From Elusimicrobia bacterium HGW-Elusimicrobia-3 (GTDB lineage Bacteria > Elusimicrobiota > Elusimicrobia > Elusimicrobiales > UBA9959), in NCBI GenBank assembly GCA_002840355.1, contig PHAL01000004.1, positions 1-64,000 of the forward strand: DNA of 64,000 nt, in the 5' to 3' direction. This document shows, piece after piece, positions 6,631 to 13,968 of the stretch (position 1 is its first letter; the number at the start of each line of letters is the position of its first letter). Both the position numbers and the translations under genes were made by a program. A model generated the notes under the pieces. It was given only the letters and a program-made list of their open reading frames with translations. It had not been told where the DNA came from and searched no databases.

Positions 6631-8742
6631 CTATTTGCGCTGCGGCGGCTGCGGCGGCAGGTGGGGGTTCTGCGGCGGCGGCTGGGGCTGCTGCGGGGGG
6701 CGGGGAGCAGGAGGCAGGCCGGAGGGCGGCGCGGGCTTGGGCGCGGCGGCCGGGGCCGCTCCAGCGGCGCCCTCCGTGGGCGGGGGGCCGTTGAGCGGGA
6801 TATGAAAGAAGAAGCGCGAGCCCACGCCGAGCTCGGACTCTATGCCCATCTCGCCGCCGTGGCGCTGCACGATCTCGCGGGCGATCTTGAGGCCCAGGCC
6901 GAAGCCGGCCTTGCGCATGCCCATGGCTTCCTTGGTCTGGAAGAACCGCTCCCACACGCGGGGCAGGTCCTCTTTGGAAATACCGATACCGGTGTCGATG
7001 ACGCTGACCTCTACCCGGTCGGGCTTGAGCTCCGCCTTGATGGTGATCTTGCCGCCTTCCTTGGTGTACTGGATGGCGTTGGTGCAGAGGTTCTGCACCA
7101 CCTGGCCCACCCGGGCGTCGTCGCCGGCCAGCGGCGGCAGGACGGGCGGCACTTCCAGGGTCATGTTGAGCTTGCGGTTAGTGGCGGCTATCTTCACGCG
7201 CTCGTACACGTCGTTCATGACGGCGAGCAGGTTGAGCGTGCCGATCTCTACGCGCAGCTTGCCGCTCTCCATCGCGGCCAGGTCCACCAGGTCGCTGATC
7301 AGCACGTTGAGCGTCTTGGCGGAGGTCTGGATATTGGCGGCGTAGCGGCCCTCGCTGGGCATGGCCTTGAGCTTGCCGGTCAGCACCTCGGCGTAGCCGA
7401 GAATGGCGGTCAGCGGGCTTTTCACGTCGTGCGCCACGGTAGCGAAAAATTTCTTCTGGAAGCCGTTGACCAGCTCCAGCTGGTTCTTCTGCTCCTGGGT
7501 TTCCTTGAGCAGGCGGGCGTTCTCGAGCAGCAGGAAGCGGCGCTCGAGGGCCTTCTCGACGGAGAAGATCAGGCGCGAGGCCTCCACCGGCTTGAGGATG
7601 GCGTCGTCGAGGCCCAGCTCCACCACCTGGCTGACGCCCTGCAGGGCCGCCTTGAGCGGGTACTGGTCCACCATGAAGATGATGCGCATGTCCGGATCGC
7701 GCTCGCGCATCTTCTGCGCCAGTTCCGCGCCGCTGAGCTCCGCCATGGTGATGGCCGTGCCGACCACCGCCAGGTGGAAGGACCCCTTGGTGGTGAGGCG
7801 CAGGGCCTCCGCCCCGTCCATCGAGGAGGTCACCTCGTAGCCGTGGCCTATCAGCGCCTGGCTCAGGGCCGTCAGGGCCGGCTTGAAATTGTCCAGCAGC
7901 AGGATGCGCTCGCGCTCGCGCTGCTTCAGGCGCGTTTCGCCGCCCTCGGCGCTCTCGGCCATGATGCCGGCGATGCGGCCGGCCTGCTCGCGCGGCAGCG
8001 CCACCGGCTGGCCCTCTTTGAGGGATTGCATGGCGTAGCGCTGTGTGTCCACGCCGGAGACCAGGTAGCAGACGGCCTCTGGCGCCACGGCGCGCACGGC
8101 GGCGTCCAGCGCGCCGGCCTGCGCCGCGCTGCCGGTGAACTGCGCCACCACCAAATTGCCTATGGCCGCCGCGGCTTCCTGCTCCGGCTCCTCGTCCCCG
8201 CCCAGCAGCGACCAGCCTTTCTTGGGCTTCTGCGTGCGGGCGGAGGCCGCGCGGGCCTCGCTCTGGCGGCGGATGAAATCGGGGAGTTCGGCGCCGAATT
8301 CCAGCGACTCGGCCTGCACGCCGGCCTGCTGGAAGGCGTTCTGCACGGCGCCGGTGGAGAACAGCACCTGGTCGGCGAGGATGATGACGGGCTTGGCTAT
8401 GACGCGCACCTGGTCGGCGAAGCCCATCGGCAGCGGCCAGCTCAGACGCCGCAGCGGCGAGGGAACGGCCGGGGCCATGCTGGCCACGGACTCAAGCGTG
8501 AAGAGCTGCGTCTTGGGAAATTGCTTATGGAGCTCGAGCAGCGCGCCGCGTTCCGAAGGGGGCAGCCAGCCGAAATCCACTACCAGGGTGGGGCAGTCGC
8601 CGGCGGCCAGGCGGTCGGCGGCGTACTTGAGCGTGGGGACGCAGACCAGCTCCATGCCCCTGCCGGACATGGACGGGGTCATCTCCATCAGCAGCTCTTT
8701 GCCGCTGGTGACCAGCAATACTCGCCCCTGTGTTTCTCCCAT
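6631..8742 (-). CDS. Soluble histidine kinase with two degenerate receiver-like domains
   Basis: 703 residues, no transmembrane helix. Residues 1-110 and about 285-405 look like receiver folds, but the second lacks the phosphorylatable Asp: its acceptor strand reads AVVGTAITM. The first has VVDFGW with poor surroundings. A HisKA helix pair follows (His438 in VAHDVKSP), then an ATPase domain with the N box (NLCTNAIQYT), DTGIGI and GFGLGLKIA. The last 55 residues are a Pro/Gln/Ala tail. Start codon ATG 8742 has no Shine-Dalgarno sequence and lies 7 bases after a perfect TATAAT. The partner regulator is unknown; no receiver gene is adjacent. Confidence 0.85.
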   Translation of the reverse strand: MGETQGRVLLVTSGKELLMEMTPSMSGRGMELVCVPTLKYAADRLAAGDCPTLVVDFGWLPPSERGALLELHKQFPKTQLFTLESVASMAPAVPSPLRRLSWPLPMGFADQVRVIAKPVIILADQVLFSTGAVQNAFQQAGVQAESLEFGAELPDFIRRQSEARAASARTQKPKKGWSLLGGDEEPEQEAAAAIGNLVVAQFTGSAAQAGALDAAVRAVAPEAVCYLVSGVDTQRYAMQSLKEGQPVALPREQAGRIAGIMAESAEGGETRLKQRERERILLLDNFKPALTALSQALIGHGYEVTSSMDGAEALRLTTKGSFHLAVVGTAITMAELSGAELAQKMRERDPDMRIIFMVDQYPLKAALQGVSQVVELGLDDAILKPVEASRLIFSVEKALERRFLLLENARLLKETQEQKNQLELVNGFQKKFFATVAHDVKSPLTAILGYAEVLTGKLKAMPSEGRYAANIQTSAKTLNVLISDLVDLAAMESGKLRVEIGTLNLLAVMNDVYERVKIAATNRKLNMTLEVPPVLPPLAGDDARVGQVVQNLCTNAIQYTKEGGKITIKAELKPDRVEVSVIDTGIGISKEDLPRVWERFFQTKEAMGMRKAGFGLGLKIAREIVQRHGGEMGIESELGVGSRFFFHIPLNGPPPTEGAAGAAPAAAPKPAPPSGLPPAPRPPQQPQPPPQNPHLPPQPPQRK

Positions 8743-8749
8743 CAGGCTT

Positions 8750-8755
8750 ATTATA
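8750..8755 (-). promoter_or_regulatory. TATAAT -10, 7 bases before the kinase ATG (leaderless)
   Basis: Read on the minus strand, TATAAT is followed by AAGCCTG and ATG. A weak TTGCAC lies 18 bp upstream (8774-8779). The transcript should start at or next to the start codon. Confidence 0.65.
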
Positions 8756-8809
8756 GCGGTACCGGAGCGCCCAGTGCAAATATTTCCGGCGTATAAGGGC
8801 GGCCCGCTT

Positions 8810-8818
8810 TGATAGAAT
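8810..8818 (+). promoter_or_regulatory. Extended -10 promoter (TGATAGAAT)
   Basis: TTTGATAGAAT lies 32 bases before ATG 8851 and 55 bp from the divergent kinase -10, giving a compact divergent promoter region. Confidence 0.6.
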
Positions 8819-8850
8819 AAGTGCGTCATATGATAGAAGGCCGCAGGATA

Positions 8851-9789
8851 ATGCGTCATACCGTGCGCCGGGAGCACTCCGGCAGCGCCCTCGCGGCCTT
8901 CCTGGCCACGCGCTTTCCCTATCATTGCCTGGCGGAGTGGGCGGCGCTGGCCGACGGCGGGGCCGTGCTGGTGAACGGCGCGCCCGCCCGGCCGGACCTG
9001 GAGCTGGGAGAGAACGACGTGGTGCTCTATAGCCCGGACGGCGCCGCGGAGCCGGCGGTGGACAGGGCGGTAAGCGTGCTTTACGAGGACCGCGACATCA
9101 TGGTCGTCGCCAAGAGCGGCAACCTGCCGGCGCACCCGGCGGGCCGTTATTTCCGCAACACCCTGTGGGGGGTACTCAGGGAGGACCTGGGGGTGGAAGA
9201 GCCTTCCATCATCAACAGGCTGGACCGCGAAACCTCCGGCGTGACGCTGGTGGCCAGGCATTCGGCCGCCGCGCGGGCCTGCCGCCGCCAATTCGATGAC
9301 CGCTCCGTGACCAAGACTTACCTGGCCGTTGCCGAGGGGGATTTCGCCGCCCCCGCTCGGGCCCGCGGCTACATGGGACCCTGCCCCGGTTCGGCCATAC
9401 GCAAGAAACGGCGCTTCGAGCCCTCGGCCGCTGACGGGCCCGGGCCCGGGCGCGAGGCGCAATGGGCGGACACCGAATTCTTCCCGGAGGAGCGGCGCGG
9501 CGCCCTGACCCTGGTCCGGGCCGTTCCCCGCACCGGCCGGCTGCACCAGATCCGGGCCACCCTGCTGGCGCTGGGCCGGCCGGTGGCCGGGGACAAGCTG
9601 TACGGTCTCGACGAGGGCGTGTTCCTGCGCTTCGTCGAAGACCGGCTGACCCGGTCCGACGCGGCGCTGATGCGCCTGGGGCGGCAGGCCCTGCACGCGG
9701 CGGAGCTGTCTTTCCTGCATCCTGCGGACGGGCGCCCTATGACGGTGGCCGCCCCGCTGCCGGCCGATCTGCGCGGCCTGCTGGGTTAA
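8851..9789 (+). CDS. RluA-family 23S rRNA/tRNA pseudouridine synthase
   Basis: 312 residues. An S4-like RNA-binding part occupies residues 1-65, and the catalytic domain carries INRLDRETSGV, where the Asp of RLD is the nucleophile of the RluA family. Other core motifs are visible: KSGNLPAHPAGR, KTYLA, and RTGRLHQIR followed by GD.LYG. It isomerises uridine to pseudouridine in rRNA or tRNA; the target site cannot be told. ATG 8830 or GTG 8821 are other possible starts. I chose 8851 because it begins the domain and has AGGA upstream. Confidence 0.88.
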   Translation: MRHTVRREHSGSALAAFLATRFPYHCLAEWAALADGGAVLVNGAPARPDLELGENDVVLYSPDGAAEPAVDRAVSVLYEDRDIMVVAKSGNLPAHPAGRYFRNTLWGVLREDLGVEEPSIINRLDRETSGVTLVARHSAAARACRRQFDDRSVTKTYLAVAEGDFAAPARARGYMGPCPGSAIRKKRRFEPSAADGPGPGREAQWADTEFFPEERRGALTLVRAVPRTGRLHQIRATLLALGRPVAGDKLYGLDEGVFLRFVEDRLTRSDAALMRLGRQALHAAELSFLHPADGRPMTVAAPLPADLRGLLG

Positions 9790-9844
9790 AGTTACGCCGC
9801 TTTTGACGGAAATCAGGACTTTATTCCCGCGAAAAAAGGTAATA

Positions 9845-9850
9845 TATAAT
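9845..9850 (+). promoter_or_regulatory. TATAAT -10 overlapping the upstream in-frame ATG
   Basis: TATAAT (9845-9850) contains the first two bases of the in-frame ATG at 9849. If it is the -10, that ATG cannot be the start, and translation must begin at GTG 9894, which has GGGAGAA at a proper distance. Confidence 0.5.
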
Positions 9851-9893
9851 GAGGCCGCGCAAAGCAGAGGATATTGCCGGCCCGGGAGAAAGA

Positions 9894-11411
9894 GTGAATA
9901 CAGAGAATAAGGCCCCCACGCTGCCAGATCCCGCGTTGATTTCCGGCGGCATGGGCGTGCGCATTTCCTGGTGGGTGATGTCCAGGATAGTATCCATGAT
10001 GGGCGGGCTGGGCGTAGTGTCCGGCACCGGCCTGGAGATAGTCTATCCCCGCCTGCTGCAAGACGGTGACCCCGGCGGCCACGTGCGCCGCGCTTTTTCC
10101 GAGCTCGCCCGGCGCCAGCCCGCGCTGGCCTCCGATGTCTGGGAAATTTTCGATAAATATTACATAGAAGGCGGCCGGCCCCCCGGCGAGCCTTACAAGC
10201 ACGTGCCTCCCTGCCGCCTGACGCGCATGGAGAATTTCCGGCCCGGCCCCGACTCTTTCTGGGAGCTGCCGCGCGAGATGCAGGTGCTGGTGCTGGCGGC
10301 CAACTTCGCCGAGGTCTGGCTGGCCAAGGAAGGCCACGACAAGCCCGTGGGCATAAATTTCCTGCGCAAGGTGGAGCGCCCGCTGCCGTGGGCGCTGTAC
10401 GGCGCGATGCTGGCCGGCGCGGCCTACGTGCTGGTAGGCGCCGGCAGCCCGGACGAGCTGCCCGCGATGATAGAGAAACTTTCCCGGCACGAACCCGCCG
10501 GGATGTCCCTCAAGGTTTACGGCGAGCGCTCCGACTCCGGCGCCTACTACGCCGCGGTGCGCCCCGGCGAGCTGACCGGCGGCGGAGAGGCGCTGCGGCC
10601 TCCCAAGTTCCTGGCTATCGTCTCCTCTTTCGGCCTGGCGCAGGCGCTGGCGGCCGATCCCGCCACGCGGCCTTACGGTTTCGTGGTGGAAGGTTCCGAC
10701 GCGGGCGGGCATAACGCCCCGCCGGCGAAAATGCGTTTCGACTCCGACGGCAGGCCCGCGTTCGTCTATACCGAGCAGGACAAGGCCGACATCGGCGCCA
10801 TAGCCGGCCTGGGCATGCCTTTCTGGCTGGCCGGCGCCTACGGCCGGCGCGGCGGCCTGGCCGCGGCGCAGGCGGCCGGCGCCGTAGGCGTGCAATTCGG
10901 CACGCTGGCCGCTCTTTCCGGCCAGTCCGGCATGGAGCCGGGGCTGCGCGCCAGGGTGCTGAAGATGCTGGCCGCCGGCGAGCTCAAAGTGACCAATTCA
11001 GTCGTGTCGCCCACAGGCTTCCCGTTCAAGGTGGCCGGGGTGCCAGGCACCATCTCCGAAGAGGCAGTTTTCCAGGCCAGGCCGCGCCGCTGCGACATAG
11101 GCCTGCTGCAGGTGAATTATTTAAAACCCGACGGCTCGCTGGGCTACCGCTGCCCGGCCGAGCCGGTGGACGCTTTCGTGGCCAAGGGCGGCCGCGCCAA
11201 GAATACCGAGGGCCGCGGCTGCCTGTGCAACGCGCTGCTGGCCGCTACCGGCCTGCCGCAGGTCTGCGCCGGCGGCTATGTGGAGCCGCCCATCGTGACG
11301 CTGGGCGAGGACCTGGCTTCGGCCAGGGAACTGCTGGGCAGCCTGTCCGAAGGCAAGGAAAGTTATTCTATAGGCAAGGCGCTTAGCTTTATAAAGGCCG
11401 GCGGCGCTTGA
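9894..11411 (+). CDS. Nitronate monooxygenase-like flavoprotein
   Basis: 505 residues, read as a FMN-dependent TIM barrel of the 2-nitropropane dioxygenase/nitronate monooxygenase family, which includes FabK enoyl-ACP reductases. Visible motifs are ALISGGMGVRIS at the N-terminus, VVEGSDAGGHNAP with the catalytic His region, a GVQFGTL phosphate-binding stretch and GVPGTI. It is much longer than class I enzymes (about 330), with an insertion of about 80 residues near the start and a Cys-rich C-terminal part (RGCLCNALLAA). That points to a less studied subgroup, so the substrate is open. It is monocistronic with its own terminator. Confidence 0.75.
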   Translation: MNTENKAPTLPDPALISGGMGVRISWWVMSRIVSMMGGLGVVSGTGLEIVYPRLLQDGDPGGHVRRAFSELARRQPALASDVWEIFDKYYIEGGRPPGEPYKHVPPCRLTRMENFRPGPDSFWELPREMQVLVLAANFAEVWLAKEGHDKPVGINFLRKVERPLPWALYGAMLAGAAYVLVGAGSPDELPAMIEKLSRHEPAGMSLKVYGERSDSGAYYAAVRPGELTGGGEALRPPKFLAIVSSFGLAQALAADPATRPYGFVVEGSDAGGHNAPPAKMRFDSDGRPAFVYTEQDKADIGAIAGLGMPFWLAGAYGRRGGLAAAQAAGAVGVQFGTLAALSGQSGMEPGLRARVLKMLAAGELKVTNSVVSPTGFPFKVAGVPGTISEEAVFQARPRRCDIGLLQVNYLKPDGSLGYRCPAEPVDAFVAKGGRAKNTEGRGCLCNALLAATGLPQVCAGGYVEPPIVTLGEDLASARELLGSLSEGKESYSIGKALSFIKAGGA

Positions 11412-11430
11412 GGCGCCGGCCGTAAGCGCG

Positions 11431-11464
11431 GAAAGACCGCCGGGACAGCCTGGCGGTCTTTCAT
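11431..11464 (+). terminator. Terminator after the flavoprotein gene
   Basis: An 11-bp stem GAAAGACCGCC / GGCGGTCTTTC with a 10-base loop. The T-run is short and partly within the stem. Confidence 0.7.
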
Positions 11465-11513
11465 TTGCCGGGCGTGGGGGGTGGTTTTGCCTGCCCCATT
11501 GGCCCCGGCTGTT

Positions 11514-11522
11514 TGTTAGAAT
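11514..11522 (+). promoter_or_regulatory. Extended -10 promoter (TGTTAGAAT)
   Basis: TTTGTTAGAAT lies 25 bases before the ATG at 11548, with CGGAGAG as the ribosome-binding site. Confidence 0.65.
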
Positions 11523-11547
11523 ATCGGGGCAGACGGAGAGCCGCGCT

Positions 11548-12201
11548 ATGGAACACAATAAGTCATACGAAACGCAGATCAAGCTGGTGGCCAGCCTCAG
11601 GGAACTGGCGGGCGCGGTGAATTCCAGCTATGCCAGCCAGAAGGAATTCCTGATAGTCACGCTCAACGACATGGCCGGCTACCTGGCCGAGCTCAAGCGC
11701 GAGCAGCTGGCTTCTGCGGTGGGCCGCTTCCTGGCCCGGCTGGCCCGCGGCCCCGTGGCGCAGGCCGACATCACCGAGCTGAAGGTGGCGCTAGACAAGC
11801 TGGTGGCCTCCAAGGATTTCGACTTCATCTGCGCCGGCCTGGCCGGCAGCAACGACCTGCTGCGCGACCGCCTGGCGCGCCTGCAGCCGCTTATCATGGC
11901 GGCCGAGGAGCGGAGCGGCGCCGCCGGCCGCGACCCCGCCTCCGAGCGGCTGGTCGCGGAGGCCTACCGGCACCTGCAGTTCGAGGCCCTCGAAAAAGAA
12001 GCGGCGCGCTTCAGGGACGAGGCCGCCGAGAACAGGGTGCTGGCCCGGCTCCGGGAGCGGGTGGCCGAGTACTGCGCCGTCTACCGGCTGCCGCTCTCGC
12101 CCGCGGACACGCTGACGCCTTTCTCGCTGTCGCGCATAGACGCGGTGACGGCCGCCTGCTACCGGCTGCTCTCGCGCCTGCGCGACAACGCCCGTCGTTA
12201 A
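11548..12201 (+). CDS. Helical protein of unknown function
   Basis: 217 residues, no signal peptide or membrane segment, and mostly amphipathic helix with high Ala, Leu, Arg and Glu content. No catalytic motif can be seen. The gene has its own extended -10 promoter and reads alone. It looks like a cytosolic helical-bundle protein. I do not recognise its family. Confidence 0.7.
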   Translation: MEHNKSYETQIKLVASLRELAGAVNSSYASQKEFLIVTLNDMAGYLAELKREQLASAVGRFLARLARGPVAQADITELKVALDKLVASKDFDFICAGLAGSNDLLRDRLARLQPLIMAAEERSGAAGRDPASERLVAEAYRHLQFEALEKEAARFRDEAAENRVLARLRERVAEYCAVYRLPLSPADTLTPFSLSRIDAVTAACYRLLSRLRDNARR

Positions 12202-12269
12202 GAGACCTCCTGGCATCCACCATGGGCAGTTGGGCCCAGAACCTGCTGGGTCTTTAGGGAAAATTATCG

Positions 12270-12298
12270 TTGACACGCGTCAATTGATTTTGCACAAT
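12270..12298 (+). promoter_or_regulatory. Sigma-70-type promoter with overlapping inverted repeat
   Basis: A consensus -35 TTGACA (12270-12275) and CACAAT (12293-12298) are 17 bp apart. The inverted repeat TTGAC-ACGC-GTCAA (12270-12283) covers the -35, so a dimeric regulator could block or modulate it. The leader to the ATG at 12340 carries GGAGGA. Confidence 0.7.
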
Positions 12299-12339
12299 TC
12301 ATTTAAGTTGTTAATCCAAAGCGTTCTGGAGGAAGTTGA

Positions 12340-13188
12340 ATGATAAAGACGATAGCGGCTCTGATCCTGGCCCTCGCCATGGTTCCCGCCAACGCGGAGA
12401 ACATAAGCTTCGATAACCCCGGCAGCAGCGTGCTGCCCGCGATACAGTCCGTTGAGGTTCCTGCCCGCCCGGCCCTCGTGCCCGAGGCCGTGAACCCCTT
12501 CGAGCGCTTTGCCGCTGAAAAGATCGTAGGCGGCGTGCAGGCCGCGAAGGGCGAATTCCCCTTCCTCGTCTCCCTGCGCACCTCCTGGGGCAGCCACTTC
12601 TGCGGCGGCTCCCTTATAAAGAAGAACTGGGTGCTGACCGCGGCGCATTGCGTCGAGGGCGGCTACCTTAAAGGCGTCGCCGTGGGCCTGCTCAACCAGG
12701 CCGATACCGAAGGCGTCGAGAAATTCACCGTGCTCGAGATCATCAAGCACCCCGGCTGGGACACCAACACGATGGACAACGACTTCGCGCTGGTAAAGCT
12801 CTCCGGCGACTCCAAGTACGCCCCGATAACCCTGAACGCCAAGGAACTCTCCGGCGGCGAGTTCGTTACCGCCGGCTGGGGTACCACCAGCGAGGGCGGC
12901 AGCGTCTCCAAGAACCTGATGAAGGTCTCCGTGCCTTTCGTCACCCCGGCGGCCTGCTCCGCGGCCTATGACGGCGTGACCGACAGCATGATCTGCGCCG
13001 GCTACCCCAAGGGCGGCAAGGATTCCTGCCAGGGCGACAGCGGCGGCCCGCTGATGATCGGTTCCGGCTCCTCCCGCGTGCTCGCGGGCGTAGTGAGCTG
13101 GGGCGAGGGCTGCGCCCGCCCCAACAAGCCCGGCGTTTACGCCAAAGTGAACGGCGCGCTCGAGTGGATCAACGGCACCGCTAAGTAA
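12340..13188 (+). CDS. Secreted trypsin (S1A), animal-like architecture
   Basis: 282 residues: signal peptide 1-19 (ends ANA), a pro-segment to about 61, then IVGG at 62-65 where activation cleavage would create the new N-terminus. The triad is complete: His103 (TAAHC), Asp148 (DNDFALVKL) and Ser234 (GDSGGPL). Asp228, six residues before the Ser, matches the Asp189 position that gives cleavage after Lys or Arg. Cys pairs match chymotrypsin-type disulfides, so folding outside the cytoplasm is expected. It has a strong promoter with a possible operator and a strong terminator. It differs clearly from the protease at 2376. Confidence 0.95.
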   Translation: MIKTIAALILALAMVPANAENISFDNPGSSVLPAIQSVEVPARPALVPEAVNPFERFAAEKIVGGVQAAKGEFPFLVSLRTSWGSHFCGGSLIKKNWVLTAAHCVEGGYLKGVAVGLLNQADTEGVEKFTVLEIIKHPGWDTNTMDNDFALVKLSGDSKYAPITLNAKELSGGEFVTAGWGTTSEGGSVSKNLMKVSVPFVTPAACSAAYDGVTDSMICAGYPKGGKDSCQGDSGGPLMIGSGSSRVLAGVVSWGEGCARPNKPGVYAKVNGALEWINGTAK

Positions 13189-13205
13189 TTAGTCCTGCCT
13201 ATAAG

Positions 13206-13238
13206 GGAGCCCGGCCAAAAGCCGGGCTCCTTTTTTTT
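13206..13238 (+). terminator. Terminator of the trypsin gene
   Basis: A 10-bp GC stem GGAGCCCGGC / GCCGGGCTCC with loop CAAAA and a run of 8 T. The last two T overlap the next -35. Confidence 0.95.
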
Positions 13239-13266
13239 GACCGGACGCCCGCGCGAATGATATCAT
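13237..13266 (+). promoter_or_regulatory. Promoter starting inside the terminator T-tract; leaderless gene
   Basis: TTGACC (13237-13242) and TATCAT (13261-13266) are 18 bp apart, and ATG 13274 follows 7 bases later. Its first two bases belong to the trypsin terminator's T-run. Confidence 0.7.
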
Positions 13267-13273
13267 TATCTAT

Positions 13274-13651
13274 ATGAATATGAATCTCATCCTATACGTT
13301 CAGGACCAGGCGCTCAGCCGTGATTTTTACGCCATGGCCCTTGGCCTGGCGCCGCGCGTGGATGTGCCCGGGATGACGGAATTCGAGATCTGCCCCGGCT
13401 GCGTGCTGGGGCTCATGCCGGAGGCGGGGATAAAGCGCCTGCTGCCGTCCCTGCCGGACCCCGCCGGCGCGCGGGGGTTGCCCCGGGCGGAGGTCTACCT
13501 GACCGTGCCCGACCCGGCCGCCTGCCACGCCAGGGCGCTGGCCGCGGGAGCCCGGGAGCTGAGCCCGCTGGCGGCCCGGGGCTGGGGCCACGAGGCCGCC
13601 TACAGCCTGGACCGGGACGGCCACGTGCTGGCCTTCGCGCGGGTCCTCTGA
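13274..13651 (+). CDS. VOC/glyoxalase-fold protein
   Basis: 125 residues with the beta-alpha-beta-beta-beta repeat of the vicinal oxygen chelate superfamily: LILYVQDQALSRDFYAMALGL opens the first module and EVYLTVPDPAACHARALAAGA the second, ending with YSLDRDGHVLAFARVL, the usual closing strand. Family members are metal-dependent lyases, dioxygenases or binding proteins for electrophiles or antibiotics; metal ligands are not all obvious, so the role is open. It appears leaderless. A second ATG at 13280 is possible. Confidence 0.75.
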   Translation: MNMNLILYVQDQALSRDFYAMALGLAPRVDVPGMTEFEICPGCVLGLMPEAGIKRLLPSLPDPAGARGLPRAEVYLTVPDPAACHARALAAGARELSPLAARGWGHEAAYSLDRDGHVLAFARVL

Positions 13652-13659
13652 ATAAACGC

Positions 13660-13688
13660 TTTACATAAAAATAAGGTTTTGTTATAAT
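13660..13688 (+). promoter_or_regulatory. Strong promoter of the ribosomal protein supercluster
   Basis: TTTACA (13660-13665) and TATAAT (13683-13688) are 17 bp apart, and TG at 13680-13681 adds an extended -10. This is the closest match to the consensus in the window, fitting heavy expression of ribosomal proteins. Confidence 0.85.
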
Positions 13689-13694
13689 AATCCT

Positions 13695-13968
13695 GTGGTT
13701 AATCGCGGTCACGCCGCGGTTTCTTTGAAAAGAAGTTTTTATTATTACGCTGTCGCGTTCTACGGAATACGGGCAGCGGCCCTATAGACGGAGCGGCCTT
13801 GATTCCCTCCGCCTGCGGGCTAATCATAGAAACAAAAAATTGTTTGAAGTGTAACCGGAGCTGAAAAAGTTCCGGTGCGGTTTGTTCGTTTGTCTTTTGA
13901 AAACCGCGGAGAACCCGGCGTAAAACCGGGCGTTTTCCGTCGGAAGGCACGACGCAAGGAGCGGACTT
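13695..13968 (+). promoter_or_regulatory. Structured leader RNA of the ribosomal operon
   Basis: About 270 bases lie between the expected start site and the ATG of L3, without an ORF of note. Visible folds: ACCGGAGCT-gaaaa-AGTTCCGGT (13854-13876, with one G-U), GCGGTTT/AAACCGC (13877-13883 with 13901-13907), and GAAAAC...CCCGG-cgtaaaa-CCGGG...GTTTTC (about 13899-13936). The last two share AAAACC and cannot form together, as in attenuators. Many bacteria regulate S10-type operons through such leaders by L4; that parallel is inference. Confidence 0.5.

Noticed and set aside
6259-8796. A long plus-strand ORF of 845 codons opposite the histidine kinase gene
   Set aside because: It is rich in Arg, His, Gly and Ala with no domain, as expected from an antisense shadow in GC-rich DNA, while the minus-strand frame has clear kinase motifs.
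8743-9720. The open frame of the kinase upstream of its ATG at 8742
   Set aside because: It lies over the pseudouridine synthase on the other strand, reads as low-complexity sequence, and a TATAAT box sits just before ATG 8742.
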